Origin: Weissella hellenica
GTDB lineage: Bacteria > Bacillota > Bacilli > Lactobacillales > Lactobacillaceae
Direction: 5' to 3'
DNA length: 64,000 nucleotides
Assembly: GCF_005405545.1 (NCBI RefSeq)
Contig: NZ_BJEG01000002.1
Span: 1 to 64,000 of the forward strand
The notes under the pieces were generated by a model. The model saw only the letters and a list, made by a program, of their open reading frames with translations. It did no database searches and had not been told where the DNA came from. Numbering within the stretch: the stretch's first letter is position 1; the number at the start of each line of letters is the position of its first letter. A program made the position numbers and the translations under genes. This document shows positions 37,197 to 46,502 of this stretch, piece after piece.

Positions 37197-38180
37197 CTAT
37201 CTACTACTGGTTTTACCTTCCCACAAATTTACTGGCAATATATATTCAGATTCTGTTTTTATTCCTTCAATTCGTTTTACTAAGACATCAACCGCTATTT
37301 TAGCCATGTTTTCAATAGGCTGAATAATCGTTGTTAATTCGGGAATCACGTTACGCATTAGATCTGTCCCATCATAACCAACAAGCAATAAATCTTCAGG
37401 AATTTTTCGGCCACGTTCATTTGCAATTGTCATAATAATGCTTGCATCAACATCATTTGATACAAACAACGCTTCCATATCAGGATATATACTAAACAAT
37501 TCATTATAACGTTGCTTTTTTTCCGCAAATGATAAACTAAAATCTATTGTAAACGTATGAGGTTCTAACCCATATTCATTCATTACCGCTTCATAAGCTT
37601 CACGCCGTCGCTGTGTCGGTGTTTCTAGAGCGCTTGGTCCATTTGTGTGAATAATACGTGTAACACCAGCATTAATTAGACGTTGTGTTGCTAAAACACC
37701 ACCTTTATAATTATCAGACTCGATAATTGGAATATCACTATTTACAACACGATCAATTGCCACAACTGGCAAGTGACTATATTTGTACTCCTCAATTCCT
37801 TGATTATGTGTCCCAACAATTAATCCATCGACTTGTCCAGCTAATAATTGGTTTAAATAGTCGGTCTCTTTATTAATATCATGTAATGAATTACCAATAA
37901 TCACTTTAAAATCTCGTTGATATAATTCATACTCTAAATAATTTACTAGTTCACCAAAAAATGGATTGGATACAGTTGGAAAAATCAATCCAATTAGGCC
38001 CGTCTTTCGTTTGAATAATTGACGAGCTGCTGCATTGGGTTGATAATTTAGTGTTTCCATGGCATCGTGTACTTTTTTTAGTGTCTCATCACTTAAATAA
38101 CCACGATTATTAAGCACACGAGATGCTGTGGTTTTTGATACGCCAGCTAATTTTGCAACATCTTCTAACTTCGGTTTCAT
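37197..38180 (-). CDS. scrR: LacI-family transcriptional regulator of the sucrose operon
   Basis: A 327-residue regulator with the N-terminal helix-turn-helix LEDVAKLAGVSKTTASRVLNN (about 5-25), hinge region QPNAAARQL, and a periplasmic-binding-like effector domain (PTVSNPFFGELVNYLE, LLVGYDGTDLMRNVIPELTTI). It sits just upstream of the permease operon on the same strand and likely binds the TCAACCGGTTGA palindrome between them. The symbol rests on that position; sugar effector is inferred as sucrose or fructose. Confidence 0.88.
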   Translation of the reverse strand: MKPKLEDVAKLAGVSKTTASRVLNNRGYLSDETLKKVHDAMETLNYQPNAAARQLFKRKTGLIGLIFPTVSNPFFGELVNYLEYELYQRDFKVIIGNSLHDINKETDYLNQLLAGQVDGLIVGTHNQGIEEYKYSHLPVVAIDRVVNSDIPIIESDNYKGGVLATQRLINAGVTRIIHTNGPSALETPTQRRREAYEAVMNEYGLEPHTFTIDFSLSFAEKKQRYNELFSIYPDMEALFVSNDVDASIIMTIANERGRKIPEDLLLVGYDGTDLMRNVIPELTTIIQPIENMAKIAVDVLVKRIEGIKTESEYILPVNLWEGKTSSR

Positions 38181-38275
38181 TCTACTAACCGTAACTACCT
38201 TTCAAAAATTATTTAAGTAGTTTTATTATATCAAAGCTATTAATAATACGCTTTCTTTTATAAATCTTCGTTAAA

Positions 38276-38324
38276 ATAAGAACCAACAAGCAAAAGCTAT
38301 AAGCTCTTGCTTGTTGGTTCTTAA
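38276..38324 (-). terminator. Terminator after the RlmCD gene
   Basis: AAGAACCAACAAGCAA pairs with TTGCTTGTTGGTTCTT around a short loop, with TTATTTT following on the minus strand. Confidence 0.8.
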
Positions 38325-38364
38325 CATAGTAAAAATTATTTTTTATTATAACACTGTTTGCTGT

Positions 38365-39741
38365 TTAATTATTAGGTTCAAACACCGTAACCACTTCAAC
38401 ATGTGCTGTTTGTGGAAATTGATCTAGCGGTTGTACATCCCCTTTGATGTGGAAGTCCTTTTCAATTAAATACTTAGCATCACGTGCCATCGTTTCTGGA
38501 TTACATGACACGTAAACAAACCGTTTAGGCCTAATTTCTGCCACTGCATCCAACAATTCATTTGTTAGTCCACGACGAGGTGGATCGACAAAAATAACAT
38601 CTGCTTTAATCCCAGCTTGTTGCCATTTGCGCATTTGTTCAGGCGCATCTGCTGTAACAAAGCTAGCATTTTTCACATTGTTATTAGCAACATTCTTTTG
38701 TGCATCAATGACAGCACGCGCAATTACCTCGACACCTAATACTTGTTTAACTTGGTTAGCCACCGTTAACCCAATTGTCCCAATACCAGAATAGGCATCA
38801 ATTATTGTATCTGTTAATTTTAATTCTGCCTTTTTGGCCGCCAATGCATACAGTACTTCTGTTGTTTGTGGATTAACCTGATAAAACGAATTAGGTCCGA
38901 TTTCAAATTCAATACCTAACAACGTATCATGAATGACATCCTCACCCCATAAAGTTCGATTATTACCTGACATTAACAAGTGCAATGACCGGGGGTTATG
39001 ATTTAAGACAACGCTATGAATCCCCGGCACAACATCAACAATTTCTTGTGCAATATCTGTTTCATCTTTAATGTTTGCCGTTTGAGAAACCAAAACAACC
39101 ATTAATTCATGGCTATAATAACCACGACGCACCATAATGTATCGCAGCTCACCTTGCTGCGTTTCATCATTAAATACTGTTACGTGGTGCTGATTTAAAA
39201 TATCACGCACCGTGGCAATGGTTTGGTCGATAACTGGATCATTCACATAATAATCTGTTAACGGCAAAATCTCACCTGGTGTCCGTCGCTTAATAAAACC
39301 GGTCACCAATTTCTCGCCATCATTTTTAATCGGCACCACCGTTTTATTGCGATATTGAATCGGATTTTTCATACCAATTGTTGGTGCAATGTTTGCTGCA
39401 ATTCCTGCTGCTGTGTATATTTTTTTAACCTGTGCCTGCTTTAATTTTAGTTGGGCCTCATAACGTAAGTTTACATATGGTGCTATCCCTACGTCTAACA
39501 AGTAGTCTTTACCCATTTCAACACGATCTGACGACGGGTCAACAATACCCACAACCTCAGCACGTGCGAATTTACGATTTACTTGGGTTATTTCAAATTT
39601 AACAGTTTCATCTGTAAATGCGTTGGCCATATGAATCGGGTAATCATTCAGCATGACGACACCGAATCCGTTATAGCGTACTGCAACGACTTTTCCTGTT
39701 AGTATTTGCCCTAATCGTACAGGCATGATTGTATGACTCAT
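38365..39741 (-). CDS. 23S rRNA (uracil-C5)-methyltransferase, RlmCD type
   Basis: The enzyme methylates C5 of uracils in 23S rRNA. The 458-residue protein has an N-terminal TRAM domain (VRLGQILTGKVVAVRYNGFGVV), an NFR/TrmA SAM fold with DAYSGIGTIGLTVAN, and DPPRRGL then the catalytic VSCNPETMARD near the end. The Fe-S cysteines usually found between TRAM and the methylase fold (CxxCGGC type) are absent: the segment reads RVEMGKDYLLDVGIAPYVNLRYEAQL. The ATG at 39741 was chosen over one 13 codons upstream because the protein then matches the family. The start is only moderately sure. Confidence 0.88.
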   Translation of the reverse strand: MSHTIMPVRLGQILTGKVVAVRYNGFGVVMLNDYPIHMANAFTDETVKFEITQVNRKFARAEVVGIVDPSSDRVEMGKDYLLDVGIAPYVNLRYEAQLKLKQAQVKKIYTAAGIAANIAPTIGMKNPIQYRNKTVVPIKNDGEKLVTGFIKRRTPGEILPLTDYYVNDPVIDQTIATVRDILNQHHVTVFNDETQQGELRYIMVRRGYYSHELMVVLVSQTANIKDETDIAQEIVDVVPGIHSVVLNHNPRSLHLLMSGNNRTLWGEDVIHDTLLGIEFEIGPNSFYQVNPQTTEVLYALAAKKAELKLTDTIIDAYSGIGTIGLTVANQVKQVLGVEVIARAVIDAQKNVANNNVKNASFVTADAPEQMRKWQQAGIKADVIFVDPPRRGLTNELLDAVAEIRPKRFVYVSCNPETMARDAKYLIEKDFHIKGDVQPLDQFPQTAHVEVVTVFEPNN

Positions 39742-39826
39742 ATTTTCTCTCTCATTATCTTTAGTATTACTGTCTTTCATTATACTAGTTTATCAATATC
39801 AGGCAATCATTCTACTAAACAATGCG

Positions 39827-40231
39827 CTAATCAATTGGACAGCCAATCAGACGACATAGTTGCTGCATCATCCAAATAATACTTGGTAAAGCAACACTCA
39901 TACCAATCAACCATTTAAAAAAGCGCATTTCAGATACAATATTTTTCAAGCCGACTTTCACTTCAGCCATATCCAACTTTAATCCTTGGACATCTTGTTT
40001 AAGTTCTGTGACATCTTGCTTTAAATAGCGTACATCAATTTGTAGCTCAATGACGCTAACTTTTAATACTTGGACATCGCTTTTTAAGTCAGCTATTTCA
40101 TGATTATAATGTGTGCTTTCATGCTTTAAGTCAGCAACATCCTGTTGTAGATGTTTAAAATCATCATCCTTAAAAGCGATAAAGTCATTAACTGTCATCA
40201 AATCATGCACTTCGACACTTGTTACCGACAT
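39827..40231 (-). CDS. Coiled-coil protein with C-terminal membrane anchor, 134 residues
   Basis: Residues 25-98 form a long heptad-patterned coiled coil built from repeats such as DLKSDVQVLK, YLKQDVTELK and GLKLDMAEVK. A hydrophobic segment at about 105-126 (WLIGMSVALPSIIWMMQQL) follows, with the C terminus GCPID. It resembles the small XhlA-like phage proteins only in architecture; I do not assign a family. GAGGAG precedes the ATG. It stands alone between the methyltransferase and an MFS gene. Confidence 0.65.
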   Translation of the reverse strand: MSVTSVEVHDLMTVNDFIAFKDDDFKHLQQDVADLKHESTHYNHEIADLKSDVQVLKVSVIELQIDVRYLKQDVTELKQDVQGLKLDMAEVKVGLKNIVSEMRFFKWLIGMSVALPSIIWMMQQLCRLIGCPID

Positions 40232-40307
40232 ATAAGCTCCTCTTTTCTATTAGTGCCAATTATTTTATCAAAACTCATCAACCATCAAAGACGAAGTTTT
40301 AAGTAAA

Positions 40308-40341
40308 TAAAAAAAGTTCCGTTAATCTAAATTAACAGAAC
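40308..40341 (-). terminator. Terminator after the CynX-type MFS gene
   Basis: Minus strand GGTTCTGTTAAT / ATTAACGGAAC stem with a 4-base loop, followed by seven T. Confidence 0.8.
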
Positions 40342-40350
40342 CAGCCAAAT

Positions 40351-41538
40351 TTATTCAAAAATTGTTTTATCGCTCTCAGAAAACCACATCAAAGCAATAA
40401 AGATAACAATTGCAATCGCCATCACAACGGTTTGCAAAATCCAATTATTCAGTTGTGCATATAAAACACCATACGCCCATGGCGCACCAGCTGCAATTAG
40501 ATAACCACCCGTTTGTGCCATTCCTGATAACGCTGAACTTTCACTGGCAGTACGTGTCCGAATCGCATAAGACGTTACCATGTAGACAAACACGGCCGTT
40601 CCGCCAATACCGATAAAGGCTGTCACAATCAACCACCAAACAAGACCGGCATGTTGATTAAACATCATAAGTATTGCAAGTAACCATAGCACCGTAGCAC
40701 CTGTCATCAACGCCCGACGTCCTTTGTACGATGAACGTTCCAAAAAACTTGGTACCCACATTGAAACCGGAATACCAATCAATGATAAGACACCAATAAC
40801 CCAGCCTGATTGCGTGGCTGTTACACCTGTTCGTTGTGCAATTGTTGGAACCCAAGCAATTGACGTATAAAAGACTGCTGATTGAATACCTGCCATAACC
40901 AGCAAAGACCAAGCATATTTGTTACGCCATGGATTAATCTTTTTCATTGCCGTGGGCGTTGTCTTGGTTACTGACTTATCTAATGCCTGGTCAGTATTAA
41001 TCAACATATGCGCAATCCAAGTCACCATCACTAGTAAAACAATGACTGTGATAAATACAATCAACATTTGCCAACTAAATGTTTTGGTAATGGGTACTGC
41101 AATAATTTGGAACACCGCTGTCATCAACGTCATCGTTGTACTGTATAGTGACGTATAAACACCAATTTTATTTGGCGTGAATTTAACCAACGTTGCTGGT
41201 AATAACACATTAATAAAAGCAATTCCGATACCAACCAAAATCGTTCCAATAAACAACATTGGTGCACTGACAACACGTGCAATTGATCCAACTACAACAA
41301 ATAAGAGCGCCACTAATAACGTTTTCTCAATTCCAGAACGTTTTGTGAAAAATGTTGTTGTTGGTGAAATGACTGCAAATGTTAACAATGGTAATGTCGT
41401 TAAAATACCCAATTGTGATACTGGCAAGCCAAATGTATTAGCCACATTATCAATGACTACGGGAATTGTTGTAAACGTTGACCGCATTACCACACCGAGC
41501 AAAACAATGCTTAAGATAAATAACCATCTTTTCTTCAT
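40351..41538 (-). CDS. MFS transporter, CynX/NimT family
   Basis: The 395-residue twelve-segment protein begins with a hydrophobic helix (LFILSIVLLGVVMRSTFTTIPVV) and has LTTLPLLTFAVISPTTTFF followed by the short basic loop TKRSGIE, typical of CynX-type MFS proteins. Family members carry cyanate, nitroimidazoles and other small anions, but the substrate is not deducible here. It is monocistronic with its own terminator. Confidence 0.83.
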   Translation of the reverse strand: MKKRWLFILSIVLLGVVMRSTFTTIPVVIDNVANTFGLPVSQLGILTTLPLLTFAVISPTTTFFTKRSGIEKTLLVALLFVVVGSIARVVSAPMLFIGTILVGIGIAFINVLLPATLVKFTPNKIGVYTSLYSTTMTLMTAVFQIIAVPITKTFSWQMLIVFITVIVLLVMVTWIAHMLINTDQALDKSVTKTTPTAMKKINPWRNKYAWSLLVMAGIQSAVFYTSIAWVPTIAQRTGVTATQSGWVIGVLSLIGIPVSMWVPSFLERSSYKGRRALMTGATVLWLLAILMMFNQHAGLVWWLIVTAFIGIGGTAVFVYMVTSYAIRTRTASESSALSGMAQTGGYLIAAGAPWAYGVLYAQLNNWILQTVVMAIAIVIFIALMWFSESDKTIFE

Positions 41539-41683
41539 ATAATACCTCTGATTTCTATCAAATAAAATTTTAAAAGTCCGTTAGAAACTATACCGCCTTA
41601 TTTTATAGCTGTCAAAAATAATTTTTACATGAGAATTTAATGCGTTTATTATATAAAAAAACAATTACTTAACTAACGAAATA

Positions 41684-41723
41684 AAAAAATAGCAAACCAC
41701 CAGTATATTGATGGTTTGCTATT
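41684..41723 (-). terminator. Terminator after the flavin reductase gene
   Basis: Minus strand AAATAGCAAACCA / TGGTTTGCTATTT stem with a 12-base loop and a run of T. Confidence 0.8.
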
Positions 41724-41759
41724 TAGATAATTAAGCTAATTGCTGTTGACCTAAATTTA

Positions 41760-42299
41760 TTAGTTCTTTGCAAATTCTGCAAATTGACCAGCTACGTTAG
41801 CCAAAAATTCTTTTGTGCCTTCGTTAGTGATCTTACCATTTTCATCAGCTAGTTCAGCAGTATTACCAATGAACAATTCTGGTTGGTGCATAATCTTCAT
41901 GTCTAAGAAGTCCAATGAGTTACGCAAAACATGGTGTGCTACAACACCAGCAATACCAGAAATTGATTGTGAAGCTGGCAATACTGGCTTACCTGCCCAA
42001 ACGCTTTGTCCCCAAGGACGTGAAGCAACATCCAAAGCGTTCTTCAAAGCAGCTGGCACACTACGATTGTGCTCTGGCGTTACCATAATAAATGCATCTT
42101 GTGCTTTAACAGCATCACGGAATTCAGTATATTCTACTGGTGAAGCCTCATCATAATCTTGGTTATACAAAGGAAGCTTTGCAATATCCAAATAAGTAAC
42201 TTCTGCATCTGCTGGTAAACCAGCAACCAATGCTTCTGCCACACCCAATGAGTATGAGTTCTTACGAGTTGATCCAACAATTACACCATATTTTGCCAT
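41760..42299 (-). CDS. NADPH-dependent FMN reductase
   Basis: The 179-residue flavodoxin-fold protein has the FMN loop GSTRKNSYSLGVAEAL at the N terminus, PEHNRSVPAALKNALDVASRPWGQ (flavin-edge segment) at about 75-100, and a SQSISGIAG loop. Related enzymes reduce FMN, quinones, chromate or azo dyes using NAD(P)H. It stands alone. AAGGAGA precedes the ATG. The substrate cannot be deduced. Confidence 0.88.
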   Translation of the reverse strand: MAKYGVIVGSTRKNSYSLGVAEALVAGLPADAEVTYLDIAKLPLYNQDYDEASPVEYTEFRDAVKAQDAFIMVTPEHNRSVPAALKNALDVASRPWGQSVWAGKPVLPASQSISGIAGVVAHHVLRNSLDFLDMKIMHQPELFIGNTAELADENGKITNEGTKEFLANVAGQFAEFAKN

Positions 42300-42404
42300 G
42301 ATATTTCTCCTTAAAATTAATCATTATATCCAACGTTTTCGTCGTTGAGATTATTTTAACTTACTTTTACAAAGTTGTAAACACTTATTTTAAATAAGTA
42401 AAAT

Positions 42405-42436
42405 AAAAACACACATATTATATAAATACATGTGTC
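42405..42436 (-). terminator. Weak terminator after the butanediol dehydrogenase gene
   Basis: Minus strand ACACAT ... ATGTGT stem with a 13-base loop, followed by GTTTTTATTTT. Confidence 0.5.
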
Positions 42437-42454
42437 TTAAATATTATATTTCGT

Positions 42455-43507
42455 TTAATCTTCTTTAGTTAGATCAATCAAGATTTTAGCTTGTGACTTA
42501 TCAGTTGATAGGCGATCAAATCCCTTCTCAACAACATCATCCAAACCAATCATATCTGTAATAACAGGTTCGACATTGATTTGTCCTGAACTTACCAAGT
42601 CAACAGTTTGTTGGAAAGTTTCGCGTGAGTAAGCGATTGTTGAGGTCAACTTAACCCCTGCATTCATCAATTGCATTGGATCAAATGTAATTGGGTGCGC
42701 AAAGATTGAAACAATAACTGCTGTTCCACGGGCCTTAGTTACTGAAATAGCTTGCTCAAATGTTGGTTGTACACCAGCTACCTCAAATGATACATCAGCA
42801 CCACCGCCTAAGATCTCACGTACCTTAGCGACAGGATCCGCAACATCACTAGGGTTAACAACATCAGTCGCACCCATTGTTAGTGCCTTTTCCAAACGAA
42901 CTGCCGACAAATCAACCGCCACAATCTTAGTTGCCCCAGCTGCCTTAGCTGCAGCAGCTACTAACACACCAATTGGACCAGCACCGAAAATGGCAACCTT
43001 TTGTCCAAACTTCAAGCCACCTTCTTTAACAGCTTGCACTGCCACAGCCGTTGGCTCGATAGTCGCAGCTAATTGTAATGAGAAGTCTTCTGGCAAAGCA
43101 TACAAGTTAGATTCTGGCACATTTACGTGGGCAGCAAAACCACCATCACAGCTCAAACCAATAAAGCTATAACCATCATAAACATCTACATCATCTGGAG
43201 ATTCTCCATGTGTGACAGTTGGGTTGACTGATACATGATCCCCAACCTTGTAATTTTCAACATCCTTACCAACAGATTCGATGACACCTGAGAACTCGTG
43301 TCCCATTGTTAATGGTGCTTCACCACCAGTTAATTCATCTACTCTGTCAACCGGAATGAAGACAGGGCCTTCCAAGTACTCATGTAAGTCACTTCCACAG
43401 ATTCCTGCGTAAGCAACGCGAACAACTACTTCGTTGTCTTGTGCTGGCTTTAAGTCTACATCTTCTACTCGAATATCTTTTACACCATGCCAAACTGCTG
43501 CCTTCAT
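42455..43507 (-). CDS. 2,3-butanediol dehydrogenase (zinc MDR family)
   Basis: A 350-residue medium-chain dehydrogenase that interconverts acetoin and 2,3-butanediol and so regenerates NAD. Residues ICGSDLHEYLEGP and GHEFSG carry the catalytic zinc ligands; the Rossmann loop is GAGPIGVLVAAAAKAAG. The usual structural-zinc loop (four Cys) is absent and replaced by an acidic segment (HGESPDDVDVYDG), as in other bacterial butanediol dehydrogenases. The ATG at 43507 has GGGGG upstream and starts in register with the family; the preceding 18 codons are rejected. Confidence 0.88.
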   Translation of the reverse strand: MKAAVWHGVKDIRVEDVDLKPAQDNEVVVRVAYAGICGSDLHEYLEGPVFIPVDRVDELTGGEAPLTMGHEFSGVIESVGKDVENYKVGDHVSVNPTVTHGESPDDVDVYDGYSFIGLSCDGGFAAHVNVPESNLYALPEDFSLQLAATIEPTAVAVQAVKEGGLKFGQKVAIFGAGPIGVLVAAAAKAAGATKIVAVDLSAVRLEKALTMGATDVVNPSDVADPVAKVREILGGGADVSFEVAGVQPTFEQAISVTKARGTAVIVSIFAHPITFDPMQLMNAGVKLTSTIAYSRETFQQTVDLVSSGQINVEPVITDMIGLDDVVEKGFDRLSTDKSQAKILIDLTKED

Positions 43508-43648
43508 GTCAATACCCCCAAATAGTATGCTTGTTATAACAATATATACAAAAACAATCAATAAATGTTTTGCTAACTTCTTACCAACAAGTATATTTTA
43601 TCGCTCATATTATAAGTAATCAACCACAACACTATTCGTATGCGAAAC

Positions 43649-43678
43649 AATAAAATTCCTGTATACAGGAATTTTATT
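43649..43678. promoter_or_regulatory. 30-bp perfect palindrome
   Basis: AATAAAATTCCTGTA followed by its exact reverse complement, with no spacer (centre CTGTATACAG). It lies about 140 bases upstream of the butanediol dehydrogenase start and downstream of the gpx terminator. Lack of a loop and of a T-run outside the arms favours an operator, though a cruciform or weak terminator is possible. The cognate regulator is not visible. Confidence 0.5.
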
Positions 43679-43704
43679 GAGTGACTGTATTTATGTGATT
43701 TTTT

Positions 43705-43750
43705 TAACATAAAAGCAGTTACATTGATTTAAAAATTTGTAACTGCTTTT
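43705..43750 (-). terminator. Terminator after gpx
   Basis: Minus strand AAAAGCAGTTAC / GTAACTGCTTTT stem with a 16-base loop, followed by TATGTTAAAAAAATC. Confidence 0.7.
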
Positions 43751-43787
43751 ATAATTTGTTCTATTTTACACAAAATGATAATGTTCG

Positions 43788-44258
43788 CTAATCATTCAAG
43801 GCTGCTAGTACATCATCTACCATTTTTTCAGGCTTAGTAATTGGTGCGTAACGACGAATTAATTTGCCATCACGACCAACCAAAAACTTCGTGTAATTCC
43901 ACTTAATCGCACCGTTTCCTGATTGCTCTTTTAAATACGTAAACAATTCATCTTCATCTTTTCCATTAACCATCACACGACGAGTCATTGGAAATGTTAC
44001 ACCATAATGCACTTGGCAGAATTCATTCGCTGCTTCGTCGCTATCAAGTTCCTGCTTAAATTGGTTAGATGGTAGCCCCAATACAACCAAGCCATCATCT
44101 TTATGCTCTTTATATAAAGTTTCTAATCCTTCAAGCTGTGGCGCTAAACCACACTTACTTGCAGTATTTACAATAATAACAACTTTACCTTCATAATCTT
44201 TCAAATTAATTGTTTTACCATTCATCTCAGTTTCTGTAAAATCATAAATCGTTGCCAT
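43788..44258 (-). CDS. gpx: Glutathione peroxidase-family thiol peroxidase
   Basis: The 156-residue protein reduces peroxides using thiols. Catalytic Cys36 lies in NTASKCGLAPQ; LPSNQF supplies the conserved Gln and WNYTKFLV the Trp and Asn of the catalytic tetrad. A second Cys is at position 81 (FCQVHYG), so thioredoxin, not glutathione, may be the reductant. It is monocistronic, with a terminator downstream. Fits oxidative stress in a pyruvate oxidase (H2O2) producer. Confidence 0.9.
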   Translation of the reverse strand: MATIYDFTETEMNGKTINLKDYEGKVVIIVNTASKCGLAPQLEGLETLYKEHKDDGLVVLGLPSNQFKQELDSDEAANEFCQVHYGVTFPMTRRVMVNGKDEDELFTYLKEQSGNGAIKWNYTKFLVGRDGKLIRRYAPITKPEKMVDDVLAALND

Positions 44259-44408
44259 TGTTCTATCCCTCTTTCTAAAAGAACATCACTTATTAAAAGT
44301 AATTATAAATTATAAGCTAATTTCTTTATGCACAGATTACCATAATTATCAGTAAATTGTCTAATAAGCTGTATCTAATCGTTAAAACCCAAATAACTTG
44401 CACGATAA

Positions 44409-45243
44409 TTAATCATGCGTAATTGATAATATCGTCCCCATTGGATCTATTATTTTAATTTGTTGCGCATTAATCAACATAACATCATCTAACGCTTCTG
44501 CTCGTTGTGTGAGTAAAGCAAAATAATTTTTATCGACAAACACGGACCAGTCAATCAAGCCAGCTTCATCTAAACGTCTCAACTCACTATTTTCACTTTG
44601 CCACAAATTCACCGCATGGTGATGGTGATAATGATTATTTGAATAAAAATGAGCTGACGTTGATATTTTAGAAACAAGATCCATTTGCAAAAAATCCATA
44701 AAAAATTGGTCAGCAGTCACTAAATGATTACCCATAAAATGCAAATGACCAATCTTCATCCCCACTGGGGAATCCTGCCCAATCATGTTGCTTTTTAGCC
44801 AACAACTGCTCACCATCAACCTCATCCGTCCCCATTGTGACTAATCCATCTTGCGAATCCCAGCCAGCCGCATCACGGTCGTGGTATAACTCAATACCAT
44901 TACCTTCAAAATCATTAATGTATAATGCTTCACTTACTGAATGGTCACCAGCACCTACCGGAATCTGTAAAGTTAATAAACGATGCAAAAGCGATGCTAA
45001 CTCTGTTGCATCAGGAAAAAGCAAAGCCATATGATACAAACCAGTCTGTGCAACAGTTTGGGCTTTACCACCTAACAGCATTGTTAAAAATGGTTGCTCG
45101 CCTTCACGGAAAGCATAATTAATCTCTTTCTCATCAGATTGTACATCAACAAGGCCCAACACTTTTTCATAAAATACACGTGTCCGTTGTTCATCAACAA
45201 CACACATTGTTAAATGTTTTATCTCGTACTTTACTTTTTGCAT
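44409..45243 (-). pseudogene. VOC-family dioxygenase/glyoxalase (CatE-like), frameshifted
   Basis: Two overlapping frames make one CatE-like protein of two VOC modules. Module one (45243 to about 44760) begins MQKVKYEIKHLTMCVVDEQR and ends NGIELYHDRDAAGWD. Module two resumes as GMKIGHLHFMGNHLV and reaches NNHYHHHHAVNLW. The break lies at CCCCAGTGGGGATG: dropping one G from the GGGG run joins WAGFPSG to MKIGHLHF. Restored length is about 277 residues, a normal size. Whether the indel is real cannot be told from one sequence. Confidence 0.78.
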
Positions 45244-45340
45244 TTTTATCAACCATCTTTCCGTTACTTTTAGTTTACTAAAAGTAAGTATATGCTTTTT
45301 AGTACATTTCGTAAAGAATCCACCCATCTACCATTTTATA

Positions 45341-45387
45341 GAAAATACCTCAAAAGCTTAGGCTTTCACCTTAACTTTTGAGGTATA
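45341..45387 (-). terminator. Terminator after the DUF4767 gene
   Basis: Minus strand ATACCTCAAAAG / CTTTTGAGGTAT stem with an 18-base loop and a T-run. Confidence 0.8.
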
Positions 45388-45395
45388 TCTAATTT

Positions 45396-46502
45396 TTAAT
45401 ATTCTGTAACCGTAGCATCGTCACTGATTGTGACATCTTCTTGTGGTTCTTCATCTGTTGCAGAAGCATCCGTACTCTGTGCTTCTGCAACAATATTAGC
45501 AAAATTATTTTTTAAATCTGCATTTTGCGTTTCAGTCAGTGTTAGATCTTTACCACTAGCTGTTTCTGTTGCGTACACATAACCCTTACCTTCATGTATC
45601 ACAAAGAAATAAGAAGTTGGTGAATCAACCCCCTGTCGTGAACCCGTCGTAACGGCCACTACTTGATAATCAGCCTTTTTATCTGCTTTGGGTGACCACG
45701 TAAAGTCTACCTTTTTATCGTCAAGTTTTAAATGATCCTTTAATTGCCCGTCTTTAAGAGCTTCCGGGAATTTATATTCTAAATGCTTTGGTGTATCACC
45801 ATTGTAAGTACCAACAAAATCTTGTCCAACAGCAGTCTGCCAAATTTTCATATAATCTGCTAATTCACTGTTTTGTGCATCTGACCATTGTGCTGGTACA
45901 GTTTCCTTTTCACTGCTTGATTTCTTTTCTGATTTATCACTAGCAGCCTGCTTTACAGAAGAAGATGATGAGGAAGCCTTTTTACTAGTTTCCTTTTTCA
46001 CACTTTCCGTACCAATCTGGGCATTCTTTTGATTATGGTGAGTCACAATAACCCCACCACCAATCAAAACTACCAACACAACAACCACCGCAATCAATAA
46101 ATCGTGGTTTTTCTGCAGTGCTTTATTCGTTTCTTTATCAGCATTGACAGTCGTCCGTTCAGACCGTGACAGAGCAGCTTGCGTGGCACTTTTTTCTGCC
46201 TGTCTAGGCATCAAAACAATCGCCTGCTTATGCTCATCAACAACTGCATTATTTCCCCCATCAGACGCGGGTTCTTCTGCAACAGCTGTGTCGTCGTCCT
46301 CTTCAGGACTAGCATCCTCATCAACTGACTTAACATCTACTAATGCTGGTGTTTCTTCTACCGATACAGCCTTCTCATCAAGCTCTGGCTTTTCTTCTAG
46401 CCTTGCTCGCAAGTACTTTGTCATATCGTCATATTCATCTTGCGTAATAGCGCCTGTATGCAATAAATCTTGATACTGACGCAATCTCTCTTCATCGGTC
46501 AT
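45396..46502 (-). CDS. Membrane-anchored DUF4767 protein with SHOCT-like N terminus
   Basis: The 368-residue protein has three parts. Residues 1-40 resemble a SHOCT motif (LRQYQDLLHTGAITQDEYDD). An acidic, low-complexity linker (40-130) follows. One membrane helix at about 135-155 (LLIAVVVVLVVLIGGGVIV) leads to a Ser/Lys-rich linker and a C-terminal DUF4767 domain (WSDAQNSELADYMKIWQTAVGQ, about 205-345). The C-terminal domain is probably outside the cell. Function is unknown. GAGGAG precedes the ATG. Confidence 0.75.
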   Translation of the reverse strand: MTDEERLRQYQDLLHTGAITQDEYDDMTKYLRARLEEKPELDEKAVSVEETPALVDVKSVDEDASPEEDDDTAVAEEPASDGGNNAVVDEHKQAIVLMPRQAEKSATQAALSRSERTTVNADKETNKALQKNHDLLIAVVVVLVVLIGGGVIVTHHNQKNAQIGTESVKKETSKKASSSSSSVKQAASDKSEKKSSSEKETVPAQWSDAQNSELADYMKIWQTAVGQDFVGTYNGDTPKHLEYKFPEALKDGQLKDHLKLDDKKVDFTWSPKADKKADYQVVAVTTGSRQGVDSPTSYFFVIHEGKGYVYATETASGKDLTLTETQNADLKNNFANIVAEAQSTDASATDEEPQEDVTISDDATVTEY

